Shown here: piece by piece, positions 55,307 through 63,947 of the stretch
How positions within the stretch are numbered: the first letter of the stretch is position 1
Layout: each line of letters opens with the position of its first letter
Translations under genes and position numbers: made by a program
The notes under the pieces: generated by a model
What the model was told of the DNA's origin: nothing
What the model saw: the letters and a program-made list of their open reading frames with translations, nothing else
The model's database searches: none
Source of the DNA: Ilumatobacteraceae bacterium
Lineage (GTDB): Bacteria; Actinomycetota; Acidimicrobiia; Acidimicrobiales; Ilumatobacteraceae
Length of the DNA: 64,000 bases
Assembly (NCBI GenBank): GCA_021299715.1
Contig: JAJTEL010000001.1
Coordinates: forward strand, 395,171-459,170
Reading direction: 5' to 3'

Positions 55307-55312
55307 TACAAT
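55307..55312 (+). promoter_or_regulatory. -10 element of mihF
   Basis: TACAAT lies 6 bases before ATG 55319, with TTGCGT (55285-55290) 16 bases upstream as a -35-like element. Leaderless spacing. Confidence 0.5.
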
Positions 55313-55318
55313 CACCAT

Positions 55319-55606
55319 ATGGAAAGCAGAAATCGCGACCTCGAGACCGTGTCTCGGCTGCGCACTGCTCGTCTTCACGCCGTTGGGGCTGCTTCACGTG
55401 GGGAAATGGAGTCGCTGTTGCGTCACTCCACACCTGAGGCGTCGCAGGTGTACGTAGTGAAGTTGTTCGATGTTCACCCTCGGTTCGGCAAAGTGGCAGG
55501 TCGCCGTTTGCTTGCCCAGTTGAATGTTCCGCCTTTTGCGCGAGTCGCCAATCTCAGTTCGCAGCAAGTTGATGCTTTGTTGCAGGCCGTAGGGGAGCCA
55601 TCATGA
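55319..55606 (+). CDS. mihF: actinobacterial integration host factor (MihF-like)
   Basis: A 95-aa nucleoid protein. LRTARLHAVGAASRGEMESLLRHS followed by VYVVKLFDVHPRFGKVAGRRLLAQLNVPPFARVANLSSQQVDALLQAV matches the MihF layout (helix, then a helix-two-turn-helix with LLESLPGVGKVRAxxIME-like core), though it diverges: DVHPRFGKVAGRRLL replaces the glycine-rich loop. Place before gmk-rpoZ-coaBC-metK-priA is the typical one. ATG 55319 is chosen because of the -10; GTG 55289 is an upstream alternative. ATGA overlap with gmk. Confidence 0.85.
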   Translation: MESRNRDLETVSRLRTARLHAVGAASRGEMESLLRHSTPEASQVYVVKLFDVHPRFGKVAGRRLLAQLNVPPFARVANLSSQQVDALLQAVGEPS

Positions 55607-56157
55607 GTGCCCCCATCATTGTTGTGGTCTCAGGCCCAGGTGGCGCTGGTAAGGGAACCATCGTTGAAGAATTGGTGCAACGTGATTCGGCGCTGTGGCT
55701 GAGTCGATCGTGGACCACGCGAACACAACGCGACGGCGAATCAAGTGATGCGTATGTGTTTGTGTCGCGTTCTGAGTTCGAGCAGCACATCGCTAGTGGG
55801 GGCTTCTTGGAGTGGACCGAGTTCCTCGGCAATTTGTATGGCTCACCCATGCCGAATGTGGACGATGGGCGAGACATTGTTCTGGAAATTGAGCTACACG
55901 GCGCCACCCAGGTAAAGGAACGGCATCCCGATGCCATCTTGGTGTTTGTTCAGCCACCGTCAAGAGAAGAGCAGCGCCGTCGTCTTCAGGGCCGCGGCGA
56001 CTCAGAGCAGCACGTGGTGGAACGCCTAAAGAAGGCCGAAGACGAAGAACGTCTGGGGGCCGAAATTGCCGACGTCATCGTTGTAAATGACGACTTAGAG
56101 CGTGCTGTGGCCGAGATTCAGGGCATTATCGGTGCGGCCCGTAACCGCTCCCGATAG
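55603..56157 (+). CDS. gmk: guanylate kinase
   Basis: A 184-aa kinase converting GMP to GDP. P-loop SGPGGAGKGTIVEEL, where the usual Ser of GPSGAGKGT is Gly; GMP-binding RSWTTRTQRDGESSDAYVFVS and FLEWTEFLGNLYGSP; lid VFVQPPSREEQRRRLQGRG. Overlaps mihF by ATGA. Its TAG stop is also the first half of the rpoZ -10. Confidence 0.93.
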   Translation: MSAPIIVVVSGPGGAGKGTIVEELVQRDSALWLSRSWTTRTQRDGESSDAYVFVSRSEFEQHIASGGFLEWTEFLGNLYGSPMPNVDDGRDIVLEIELHGATQVKERHPDAILVFVQPPSREEQRRRLQGRGDSEQHVVERLKKAEDEERLGAEIADVIVVNDDLERAVAEIQGIIGAARNRSR

Positions 56158-56160
56158 CCT
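56155..56160 (+). promoter_or_regulatory. -10 element of rpoZ built on the gmk stop codon
   Basis: TAGCCT; the TAG is the gmk stop. Unlike the others it leaves a short leader (about 18 bases) with a ribosome site GGAGG (56173-56177), 7 bases before the rpoZ ATG. Confidence 0.4.
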
Positions 56161-56184
56161 TTAGCCGACTTCGGAGGTCTTCAC

Positions 56185-56526
56185 ATGTCCCGTCAACACG
56201 ACTCCATGATTCACCCCAGCATTGAAAATTTGTTGAACCGCGAGAGCCTCGAGGGTTCAAAATTTGCGCTCGTCACCCTTGCTTCGTACCGCGCACGTCA
56301 AATCAACTCGTACTTCAACCAGCTCGGTGAAGGTCTCGGACAAATGGTGCCACCTCAGGTGTCCTCCGTTGCCCGCAAGCCACTGTCTATCGCATTCGAA
56401 GAAATCGCAGCCGACAAGATTGTAAAAATCGAACGCCTTCCATACGACGAGATGGAAGCAGAAGCAGAAGAACTCTTCGGTGCCGATAGTGCCGAAGACG
56501 ACACTGCCGAGTCTGACGCCGAATAG
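56185..56526 (+). CDS. rpoZ: RNA polymerase omega subunit
   Basis: A 113-aa subunit that assists beta-prime folding and assembly. MIHPSIENLLNRESLEGSKFALVTLASYRARQINSYFNQLGEG is the omega core; RKPLSIAFEEIAADKI follows. The Glu/Asp/Ala-rich tail (about 85-113) is a low-complexity acidic extension. Order gmk-rpoZ-coaBC-metK-priA is conserved. Confidence 0.93.
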   Translation: MSRQHDSMIHPSIENLLNRESLEGSKFALVTLASYRARQINSYFNQLGEGLGQMVPPQVSSVARKPLSIAFEEIAADKIVKIERLPYDEMEAEAEELFGADSAEDDTAESDAE

Positions 56527-56567
56527 GTCTGCATACCGGTCCGTCTTCACGCACTGGAATCAGTTAC

Positions 56568-57770
56568 ATGGAATCGGTCCGCGGTCGTCGCATTGTCCTT
56601 GGGGTCTCTGGGGGAATCGCTGCCTACAAATCTGTTGAGGTGTGTCGTCGTCTCGTTGATGCTGGCGCGCATGTTTCTACCATCCTCACCGAGGATGCTC
56701 ATCGGTTCATTGGCCCTGTCACGTTGTCGGCATTGTCATCCGAACCGGTGCATACAAGTTTGTGGGACGACACATCGCCCATTCCTCACACGCGTCTCGG
56801 TCAAAATGCAGATCTCATTGTTGTTGCGCCTGCAACAGCGCGGGTGCTTGCCGCCTACGCAATGGGTCTGTCCCACGATTTGCTGATTGCCACTCTCATT
56901 GCCACCCGCGCACAGGTTGTTGTTTGTCCTGCAATGCACACAGAAATGTGGGAGCACCCATCAGTTCAAGACAATGTTGCGCTTCTTCGATCCCGCGGAG
57001 TCATTGTTGTCGAACCGCAGTCTGGTCGTCTCGCTGGTGGCGATGTTGGTACGGGCCGATTGGCTGATGTCGACTCAATTTTGAACGCAATAGACAACGC
57101 ATTGTCCGGACGTACCCGCGACTTAGAAGGACTGTCCGTTGTTGTTTCGGCAGGTGGAACACGCGAGCCCATAGACGCGGTTCGGGTGTTAGCCAATCGC
57201 TCAAGTGGCAAGCAAGGGTATGCAATTGCAGAACAAGCGCTTGCCCGTGGCGCCCAGGTCACACTTGTGACCACGGTTGATCGTGTCACGCTTCCTGGCA
57301 TTACCCGCGTCGATGTAGAAACCGCTCAACAGATGTTCGACGCCATGACTGCACAGGCTGAGCATGCAGACATTGTTGTTATGTCGGCAGCAGTTGCAGA
57401 TTTTCGCCCTTTCGTTGCCGCCGCCGGAAAAATCAAGAAAGAGGGGGGAGTGCCAGAAATAGTGCTGGAACCAACTCCCGACATCTTGGCCGCACTTGGT
57501 GCATCGAAGCGAAAGGGTCAAACTCTTGTGGGGTTTGCGGCCGAGACATCGAACCTTGTGGATAACGCAAAAGGCAAGCTGGCTCGGAAGAATCTTGACC
57601 TCATCGTTGCGAATGATGTGTCAGCCGAAGGGGTTGGATTTAGCCACGACACCAATGCAGTCACCATTTTGGCTGCCGATGGCTCATGTCGCCAGGTAGG
57701 CCTCAGCAGTAAACACGCAATCGCTACAGAGGTTTTAGATAGCGTGGTCAAAGTTCGGTCAGCCCCTTGA
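56568..57770 (+). CDS. coaBC: bifunctional phosphopantothenoylcysteine decarboxylase / PPC synthetase
   Basis: A 400-aa fusion making 4'-phosphopantetheine for coenzyme A. The N-terminal CoaC flavoprotein has [18 protein letters not shown] and [14 protein letters not shown]; the active-site PAMN reads PAMH, as I recall for other actinobacteria. The C-terminal CoaB (from about residue 185) has [39 protein letters not shown] and the Lys motif KIKKEGG. Complete. Confidence 0.93.
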   Translation: MESVRGRRIVLGVSGGIAAYKSVEVCRRLVDAGAHVSTILTEDAHRFIGPVTLSALSSEPVHTSLWDDTSPIPHTRLGQNADLIVVAPATARVLAAYAMGLSHDLLIATLIATRAQVVVCPAMHTEMWEHPSVQDNVALLRSRGVIVVEPQSGRLAGGDVGTGRLADVDSILNAIDNALSGRTRDLEGLSVVVSAGGTREPIDAVRVLANRSSGKQGYAIAEQALARGAQVTLVTTVDRVTLPGITRVDVETAQQMFDAMTAQAEHADIVVMSAAVADFRPFVAAAGKIKKEGGVPEIVLEPTPDILAALGASKRKGQTLVGFAAETSNLVDNAKGKLARKNLDLIVANDVSAEGVGFSHDTNAVTILAADGSCRQVGLSSKHAIATEVLDSVVKVRSAP

Positions 57771-57792
57771 CCGTAAAAGTGAAGGAGTTGTT

Positions 57793-58983
57793 GTGAGGAA
57801 ATTCACGTTCACATCGGAAAGCGTGACCGAGGGTCATCCCGACAAGATGGCAGACCAGGTCTCCGACTCAGTTCTCGACGCAATCTTGGCAAAAGACCCT
57901 GAGAGTCGCGTTGCTTGTGAAACGCTCCTCACCACTGGTTTGTGTGTTGTGTCTGGTGAAATTACCACCGATGCATATGTCGACATTCCGGCCATTGCGC
58001 GTCAAGCCATTAACAACATCGGTTACAACGATGCAGCTTTTGGTTTCGACGGAAATACATGCGGTGTCTTGGTTGCTCTCGATGCGCAAAGCCCAGATAT
58101 TGCACAAGGTGTCGACAAGAGCGAAGAGCAGCGCAGTGGTTCGTCAGAAGACAAACTGAACAGCCAAGGTGCTGGCGACCAGGGAATGATGTTCGGCTAC
58201 GCATGTAACGAAACACCCGATCTCATGCCTTTGCCAATTTGGTTGGCTCATCGCATGGCAGAACGCCTCACCGAAGTTCGCAAGAGTGGTCTTGTTCCGT
58301 ACCTTCGCCCCGACGGTAAGACACAGGTCACCTTTGAGTACGAAGACGGAAAGCCTGTGCGTCTCACGACGGTTCTCATCTCAACGCAACATGCCGAAGG
58401 CATTAATCGCGAGACACAGATTCGTCCCGACCTCATTCAAGAGGTCATCATGCCCACTATTCCTGCACAGTTCGCTGGCGACAATCCGTCCATCTATGTC
58501 AACCCAACGGGCAAGTTTGTGTTGGGTGGACCACACGCTGACACTGGTCTGACAGGCAGAAAAATCATCGTCGACACATACGGTGGTATGGGACGTCACG
58601 GTGGTGGAGCGTTCTCCGGCAAAGACCCATCAAAGGTGGACCGTTCGGCAGCATATGCAGCACGTTGGGTTGCAAAGCACGTGGTTGCAAGTGGTGCAGC
58701 AGACCGTTGTGAAGTACAAGTTGCATACGCAATTGGTATGGCACAGCCCGTCAGCATCTTGGTGGAAACATTCGGCACCAATACGGTTAGCGAAGAGTCA
58801 ATCGAAGCAGCAGTCCGTAACGTCTTCGACCTTCGCCCCGCTGCAATTGTTCGTGACCTCGACCTCAAGCGTCCTATCTATTCAAAGACGGCTGCATACG
58901 GCCACTTCGGCCGTTCAGAGCCAGAGTTCACGTGGGAAATTGTCTCGCGTTTGTCTGAATTCAAATCAGCCCTCAACATTTAA
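57793..58983 (+). CDS. metK: S-adenosylmethionine synthetase
   Basis: A 396-aa enzyme that makes SAM from methionine and [30 protein letters not shown], the signature [12 protein letters not shown] and [25 protein letters not shown] are intact. The GTG start is fixed by GAAGGAG (57781-57787) five bases ahead. The 22-base gap leaves no room for a SAM riboswitch. It supplies SAM to QueA and the rRNA/tRNA methylases. Confidence 0.96.
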   Translation: MRKFTFTSESVTEGHPDKMADQVSDSVLDAILAKDPESRVACETLLTTGLCVVSGEITTDAYVDIPAIARQAINNIGYNDAAFGFDGNTCGVLVALDAQSPDIAQGVDKSEEQRSGSSEDKLNSQGAGDQGMMFGYACNETPDLMPLPIWLAHRMAERLTEVRKSGLVPYLRPDGKTQVTFEYEDGKPVRLTTVLISTQHAEGINRETQIRPDLIQEVIMPTIPAQFAGDNPSIYVNPTGKFVLGGPHADTGLTGRKIIVDTYGGMGRHGGGAFSGKDPSKVDRSAAYAARWVAKHVVASGAADRCEVQVAYAIGMAQPVSILVETFGTNTVSEESIEAAVRNVFDLRPAAIVRDLDLKRPIYSKTAAYGHFGRSEPEFTWEIVSRLSEFKSALNI

Positions 58984-59009
58984 CGAGTCTGTCCGCGCTG
59001 GTTGCATCA

Positions 59010-60740
59010 GTGGTGCCCGATGTATCGGGTATCGACAAAATCTTCGACTACCTCGTCCCAGAGTCTCTTGCTGGGCGTATTCAGGTGGGTCATCGAGTTC
59101 GTATCAATCTGAATGGTCGCCGAGTAGGCGGGTGGGTTGTCTCTCTTCTCGCTTCGGAAGATGCTGCAGAACACCTCACGGTTCCTTTTGAACGATTGGT
59201 GCCAATAGTCAGCGTGTCTGGACACGGTGTTGAACAAGAGTTGGTGTCACTTACTCGCTGGATGGCAGATGAATTCTTTGGGTCATGGCGTGCCACATTG
59301 TCGCGTGCAAGTGCACCGCACGTGCGTGCTCACAACGTTCACGCGCGACACGGCTCGTCGCCATCTCTCCCCACCGATTCAGTCGCTACTCACGCTGTGC
59401 AATTGGCAAATGCCGGAGGGGGACTCCTCGTTGTGCCGCCGTGTGCGTCGGCACTAAACGCGGTGGCGTCATTAACGGCACGCGGACCAGTGCTTGCTGT
59501 GTGTCCAACACAGCGCATGGCAGTGCTGGGTGCTGCAGCCTTACGTCGTCGTGGCCTCACCACCGCAGTAGTAGATGACGAATGGGATAACGCACGAGCC
59601 GGAGTGGATGTTGTGATTGGTGCTCGTTCGGCAGTGCTGGCACCTTGTGCGAACTTGTCAGCCATCGTGGTCATTGATGAACACGATGAACTACATCACG
59701 ATGAACGCGCACCAACGTGGAACGCAGTATCAGTTGCACAAGAGAGGGCTCGACGGGCGGGAGTGCCGTGTGTGCTAACAACAGCCACGCCATCGGCCGA
59801 ATCGTCTGTGCTGTTCGAACATGCAGTTGAACGCGTTGCTGAAGGACCACAATGGCCACGCATTGTTATTGAGAATCTCGACGCTGTTCCCGTCGCGGGC
59901 TCTTTGTTGTCGTCGCAGTTGTTGACTGCTGTTTCGTCTCAGGGTTCCACCACTGTGTGTGTCTTGAATACGAAGGGGAAAGCACGTCTTATCGTGTGTA
60001 AGTCGTGTCGGGAAGTTCAGAAATGTTCTCAATGCTCTTCGCTTTTGTCTCAAGATGATCAGGGCGCGTTGACATGTTCACGGTGCGACGAGTCGAAGGG
60101 TTCTGTGTGTCAGTCATGTGGTCGAACATCTTTTACCGTTCCGCGTGGCGGCGTATCGCAACTGGTGTCTCAGTTAGAAAAGTCAACGCAGCGTTCCATC
60201 ATTGAGGTGACCGCCGAGTCGGACGATAACTGGACAACAGGTTCGGTTTTTGTTGGAACTGAAGCGGTTTTGTTTCGAGTCCCGCAAGCGAACACCGTTG
60301 TGTTTGCTGACATAGATCGTGACCTAGGAGCTCCACGAATTACTGCTCAACGTGAAGTGTTGTCGCTTATCGCGCGAGCATCGCGTTTGGTGGGAACCAA
60401 CGGAACTGTTGTGGTGCAGACTCGTTCCCCCGGCCACCCGTTGCTTGTGGCGTTAGGCCAACACGATGTGTCCGAGGCTCTTCACGCATGGAATGAAGCA
60501 GATGTGGCGCAACGGCGGGCGTTCACCTTGCCGCCGTATGCAGTAATGGCCCATGTCTCGTTAGCGGAATCGCATTCCTTCAGCGCCTTGCCAACTTTCG
60601 ACGACGTTCATGTTGCCCGTGATGGTGAGGCACTCATTCTTCGTGCATCATCACGAGACCAGGTGCGTCACGCTGTGCAAATGCTGCGAGAAACGTATGG
60701 AACGGCGTTGCGAGTGCACGCGGACCCAACTCGCTATTAG
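59010..60740 (+). CDS. priA: primosomal protein N' PriA, helicase motifs degenerate
   Basis: A 576-aa PriA relative, shorter than E. coli PriA (732). The N-terminal DNA-binding domain (VSGIDKIFDYLVPESLAGRIQVGHRVRINLNGRRVGGWVV region) and the eight-cysteine zinc region (CKSCREVQKCSQCSS...CSRCDESKGSVCQSCG) are kept. The Walker A reads GGGLLVVPPCASALNAV with no GKT, and Walker B is VVIDEHDELHHDE instead of DEEH. So ATP hydrolysis is unlikely; actinobacterial PriA is known for this. Its role may be structural in replication restart. Tail-to-tail overlap with the methyltransferase, 4 bases. Confidence 0.88.
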   Translation: MVPDVSGIDKIFDYLVPESLAGRIQVGHRVRINLNGRRVGGWVVSLLASEDAAEHLTVPFERLVPIVSVSGHGVEQELVSLTRWMADEFFGSWRATLSRASAPHVRAHNVHARHGSSPSLPTDSVATHAVQLANAGGGLLVVPPCASALNAVASLTARGPVLAVCPTQRMAVLGAAALRRRGLTTAVVDDEWDNARAGVDVVIGARSAVLAPCANLSAIVVIDEHDELHHDERAPTWNAVSVAQERARRAGVPCVLTTATPSAESSVLFEHAVERVAEGPQWPRIVIENLDAVPVAGSLLSSQLLTAVSSQGSTTVCVLNTKGKARLIVCKSCREVQKCSQCSSLLSQDDQGALTCSRCDESKGSVCQSCGRTSFTVPRGGVSQLVSQLEKSTQRSIIEVTAESDDNWTTGSVFVGTEAVLFRVPQANTVVFADIDRDLGAPRITAQREVLSLIARASRLVGTNGTVVVQTRSPGHPLLVALGQHDVSEALHAWNEADVAQRRAFTLPPYAVMAHVSLAESHSFSALPTFDDVHVARDGEALILRASSRDQVRHAVQMLRETYGTALRVHADPTRY

Positions 60741-61372
60741 GTCTTTTTTACTTCTACGACACGAAAACCTTTGCTGCTGGAAAGTTTGTGTGCTGTAAAG
60801 CCGTTGCTGTTGAGCCAATCGGTGAGTGAGTCGGCTCCAAGGTTTTTGCTGACAACCATATGTGCGCGGCCGGTGGACGATAGTCGAGAGAGCCAGAGAG
60901 TCAACATGTCTCGCAACTGGCTTTTGCCAATTCGAATCGGTGGGTTGGACCACAACAATTCAAGGGAAGTGTCAACAGATACATCATCGGGATGCGCAAC
61001 CCAAATATTCGTAATTTTGTTTCTTTCGGCATTCTCTGAGCACAGTTGTCGTGCACGTTCATTCACATCAACGGCAAGAACTGTGCAGTGTGGAAAAAGA
61101 ACGGCCAATGCGAGGGCAATGGCGCCACTGCCACATCCGAGGTCGCACACGATGGAGCCATCTTCGATGTGGGGTCGTTCTCTTCGTTGCAGCGAATCGA
61201 GCAACACCGCGGTTCCTTTGTCGAGCCCGTGTTGGCTAAAGACACCGGCATCTGCAGACAAGGTGAGTTCACGGTCGCCAACCTGAATGGTGAAGTCACT
61301 ACGTCGTGACGCAGTGGTGGGGGATTCTGAGAAGTAATGCGATCCCGGCGAGTTGTCAGACGGCGTGTTCAT
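60737..61372 (-). CDS. class I SAM methyltransferase (RsmC/RlmG-like)
   Basis: A 211-aa protein resembling the C-terminal half of RsmC/RlmG 16S/23S rRNA guanine-N2 methyltransferases. GVFSQHGLDKGTAVLLDSL precedes SAM motif I VCDLGCGSGAIALALAVLFP; AVDVNERARQLCSENAERN is motif II; the catalytic motif is WSNPPIRIGKSQLRDML. The rRNA substrate is inferred from the NPPIRxGK motif. Its start is divergent from def with 22 bases between. Confidence 0.85.
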   Translation of the reverse strand: MNTPSDNSPGSHYFSESPTTASRRSDFTIQVGDRELTLSADAGVFSQHGLDKGTAVLLDSLQRRERPHIEDGSIVCDLGCGSGAIALALAVLFPHCTVLAVDVNERARQLCSENAERNKITNIWVAHPDDVSVDTSLELLWSNPPIRIGKSQLRDMLTLWLSRLSSTGRAHMVVSKNLGADSLTDWLNSNGFTAHKLSSSKGFRVVEVKKT

Positions 61373-61380
61373 GGTGCAGG

Positions 61381-61386
61381 TAGCCT
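61381..61386 (+). promoter_or_regulatory. -10 element of def
   Basis: TAGCCT lies 8 bases before the def ATG; leaderless spacing. Confidence 0.5.
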
Positions 61387-61394
61387 TTCAGATT

Positions 61395-61919
61395 ATGGGC
61401 TATGACATTCGCACCTACGGAGATCCGGTTCTCACGGCAGTCGCCGAGCAGGTGGAAAACATCGACGGCAAAGTCATTCGACTTACCCAGGCAATGTTGC
61501 AGGCCATGTACAAGGCCCCAGGTCTTGGTTTGGCGGCTCCGCAAATTGGAGTTCAAAAGCAAATTTTTGTGTATGACATCGACGGTGAACCCATCACTCT
61601 TATTAATCCTCGCATTGTTGAGTCGCGTGGAGAATGGGTCTACGACGAAGGCTGCCTGTCCATCCCCGGCCTGTATGTAGAGATGCTGCGCCCCAAAGAA
61701 GTCCTTCTTGAGGCTGTTGATTTAAGCGGAAACACCATCCAAGTAGAAGCCGACGAGCTGCTCGCACGTCTTTTCCAGCACGAGCTCGACCATCTCAACG
61801 GAGTGCTCATGTTCGATCGCATGACTCCCGAACAGCGTGAGGAAGCAATGCAGGAATACAAGCGCATCGCAGATGGTGGAAGTTCTGCTGGTGAGACACG
61901 CCACATTGGACTGAAATAA
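61395..61919 (+). CDS. def: peptide deformylase
   Basis: A 174-aa Fe/Zn hydrolase removing the formyl group from nascent proteins. All three motifs are intact: GLGLAAPQIG, EGCLSIPG and QHELDHLNG (HExxH with Cys as third ligand). ATG 61395 gives the canonical MGYDIRTYGDPVL start; the upstream in-frame region overlaps the divergent gene. fmt follows after 3 bases, so formylation and deformylation are co-expressed. Confidence 0.95.
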   Translation: MGYDIRTYGDPVLTAVAEQVENIDGKVIRLTQAMLQAMYKAPGLGLAAPQIGVQKQIFVYDIDGEPITLINPRIVESRGEWVYDEGCLSIPGLYVEMLRPKEVLLEAVDLSGNTIQVEADELLARLFQHELDHLNGVLMFDRMTPEQREEAMQEYKRIADGGSSAGETRHIGLK

Positions 61920-61922
61920 TTC

Positions 61923-62810
61923 ATGACCATCGAGGGTCGTTCTCTCGTTTTTCTGGGAACACCAGTTGCTGCCGCAACTGTGCTTGAACACTTGCTGACC
62001 AGCGGTTTCACGATTGAGCATGTTGTTACTCAGCCCGATGCGAAGCGTGGTCGCGGTTCTGCATTGTCGCCAAGCCCTGTAAAAGAAGTTGCGTTGCGGC
62101 ACAGCATTCCCGTCAGTCACGACCTCACCTGGATTCAGCAGAACGCAGAACGCGGTCTTTTTGGCATTGTTGTGGCCTACGGAAAGATCATTCCAACAGC
62201 TGTGTTGAATGCGGTGCCCATGATCAACATCCACTTCTCTCTTTTGCCACGATGGCGCGGAGCTGCACCAGTAGAACGTGCACTGATGGCGGGCGATTCT
62301 GTGACTGGCGTGTGCATCATGGACATTGAGCCCACTCTCGACACGGGTGCTGTATATGCACGCCAAGAAGTAAACATCACTGAACAATCGACAACGCTGT
62401 CGTTGACCGCAGAATTGGCAGACGCTGGCGCTCACCTGTTGGTGCAGACATTGCGTGATGGTCTTGGTTCTCCAATTCCCCAAGGCCAGGGTGTAACGCA
62501 TGCCGCAAAAATATCGCGTGATGAATTGCGTATCTCGTGGACGCAGTCTGCGGTTGACATTCATCGTCGTATTCGGGCCATTCGGGCATTTACGGAAATC
62601 GATGGCGCACGGCTTCGCATTTTGGAAGCGAAGGTGGAACCGCATTCGCCACCTGTTCAGCCGGGAGTTCTTCTTCCCTCTGGCAAAGTGGGAACAGGGG
62701 AGGGGGTTCTTCAGTTGCTTGTTGTTCAGCCTGAAGGAAAGTCCGCCATGGATGCTGCATCGTGGATTCGCGGCCGCCCCGCCTCGGCATCGTCTGTCTT
62801 TACTCTGTGA
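61923..62810 (+). CDS. fmt: methionyl-tRNA formyltransferase
   Basis: A 295-aa enzyme formylating initiator Met-tRNA with 10-formyl-THF. LVFLGTPVAAATVLEHLL, VVTQPDAKRGRG, VVAYGKIIP, INIHFSLLPRWRGAAPVERALMAGD (catalytic Asn/His) and a C-terminal OB-like domain (from about residue 205) are seen. Complete, slightly shorter than E. coli (315). Confidence 0.95.
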   Translation: MTIEGRSLVFLGTPVAAATVLEHLLTSGFTIEHVVTQPDAKRGRGSALSPSPVKEVALRHSIPVSHDLTWIQQNAERGLFGIVVAYGKIIPTAVLNAVPMINIHFSLLPRWRGAAPVERALMAGDSVTGVCIMDIEPTLDTGAVYARQEVNITEQSTTLSLTAELADAGAHLLVQTLRDGLGSPIPQGQGVTHAAKISRDELRISWTQSAVDIHRRIRAIRAFTEIDGARLRILEAKVEPHSPPVQPGVLLPSGKVGTGEGVLQLLVVQPEGKSAMDAASWIRGRPASASSVFTL

Positions 62811-62842
62811 AAATTCATCGGCCAGTCCATTCTCGCTGTGGA

Positions 62843-62848
62843 TAGCCT
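62843..62848 (+). promoter_or_regulatory. -10 element of hisG
   Basis: TAGCCT lies 6 bases before the hisG GTG; leaderless spacing. Confidence 0.5.
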
Positions 62849-62854
62849 CATGAC

Positions 62855-63727
62855 GTGCTGAAGTTCGTACTCCCTAAAGGCTCTCTCGAGAAAGCCACTT
62901 TCGATCTCTTTGATGCGGCAGACCTTTCTATTAATCGGTCATCTGCAGTGGACTACAAGGCAACAATTGATGATCCGCGCGTTGATGAAGTGCGCATTCT
63001 TCGTCCACAAGAAATTGCCTCGTACGTGCAAGAAGGATTATTCGACATTGGCATCACAGGACGCGATTGGATTGAAGAGACCAATAGCGATGTCGTCAGT
63101 TTGGGTGAACTGAAATATTCGAAGGCAACATCGCTTCCCATTCGTGTTGTGGTGGCAGTGGCGCAAGATTCGCCAGCACAAACAGTGGCCCACTTAAAAG
63201 ATGGTGTGCGAGTCACCACGGAATATCCCGAGATGACCCGTCGTTATTTTGCAGAGCGGGGCGTAAAGGCAGACATTCGCCTCAGTTACGGTGCAAGCGA
63301 AGCAAAGATTCCCGACATTGCCGACTGTGTGGTCGACATCACGGAAACTGGTCGAGCATTGCGCGCAGCAGGCCTTCGCATTATTGACACCATGCTCACC
63401 AGTTACACAGAACTCATTGCTAATAAGCAATCGTGGGAAGACCCCGCGAAGCGACATGCAATGGAACAAATCATGACTTTGTTAACAGGCACATTGGAGG
63501 CGCGAGACAAGGTGTTGTTGAAGTTGAATGTGGCGAAGTCGGCGATGGACGGGGTGTTGCAGTTGCTGCCATCGGCAAAGTCGCCCACCATCGCTCAGCT
63601 CGCGTCTGGAGACTTCGCGGTGGAAACTGTGGTTCCAAAGCGCGGCATCAACACGCTTATCCCGGCGCTTATCGATGCGGGCGCATCAGACCTTCTCGAG
63701 ATTCCTATCTCGAAGATCATCCACTAG
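62855..63727 (+). CDS. hisG: ATP phosphoribosyltransferase (long form)
   Basis: A 290-aa first enzyme of histidine synthesis. LKFVLPKGSLEKATFDLFDAADLSI, the segment GLFDIGITGRDWIEE, and VVDITETGRALRAAGLRIID are the catalytic domains; the C-terminal ACT-like domain (from about residue 215, ending SDLLEIPISKIIH) marks the long form that is feedback-inhibited by histidine and needs no HisZ. GTG start. Confidence 0.95.
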   Translation: MLKFVLPKGSLEKATFDLFDAADLSINRSSAVDYKATIDDPRVDEVRILRPQEIASYVQEGLFDIGITGRDWIEETNSDVVSLGELKYSKATSLPIRVVVAVAQDSPAQTVAHLKDGVRVTTEYPEMTRRYFAERGVKADIRLSYGASEAKIPDIADCVVDITETGRALRAAGLRIIDTMLTSYTELIANKQSWEDPAKRHAMEQIMTLLTGTLEARDKVLLKLNVAKSAMDGVLQLLPSAKSPTIAQLASGDFAVETVVPKRGINTLIPALIDAGASDLLEIPISKIIH

Positions 63728-63734
63728 TAGTCAC

Positions 63735-63947
63735 ATGACCACATCGTCACGACTCACTGGTGTGGTTACCCAATTCGATGCACGTCGCGGATTGGGAGAG
63801 ATCACAGACAACACAGGCCAGGTGTGGCCGTTTCATTGTGCGGTTATTGCCGATGGGTCTCGTTCAATAAATGTGGGCGAATCAGTCACGTTTACTACTG
63901 CGTTCCATGTGGTGCGCGACGAAGCGTTCGACATTCAGCCCCAGTAA
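63735..63947 (+). CDS. cold-shock-domain-like small protein
   Basis: A 70-aa protein. SSRLTGVVTQFDARRGLGEITDNTGQVWPFHCAVIADGSRSINVGESVTFTTAFHVVRDEAFDI follows the CspA layout: G-x-V-x-x-F-x-x-x-x-G-x-G-x-I, then an aromatic strand (WPFHC in place of xFFH). The RNA-binding aromatics are partly replaced, so nucleic-acid binding is inferred. ATG 63735 follows hisG by 7 bases. Confidence 0.7.
   Translation: MTTSSRLTGVVTQFDARRGLGEITDNTGQVWPFHCAVIADGSRSINVGESVTFTTAFHVVRDEAFDIQPQ

Noticed and set aside
57771-57792. SAM riboswitch or PyrR-like element before metK
   Set aside because: The gap has 22 bases and a plain ribosome site. GACCGTAAAA occurs here and in the pyr leader, but no hairpin follows, so the 10-mer is taken as coincidence.
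61722-62645. A 307-codon open frame on the minus strand opposite def and fmt
   Set aside because: It is antisense to two certain genes, its residues are rich in Cys/His/Arg with no domain, and its openness follows from codon bias of the genes on the other strand.
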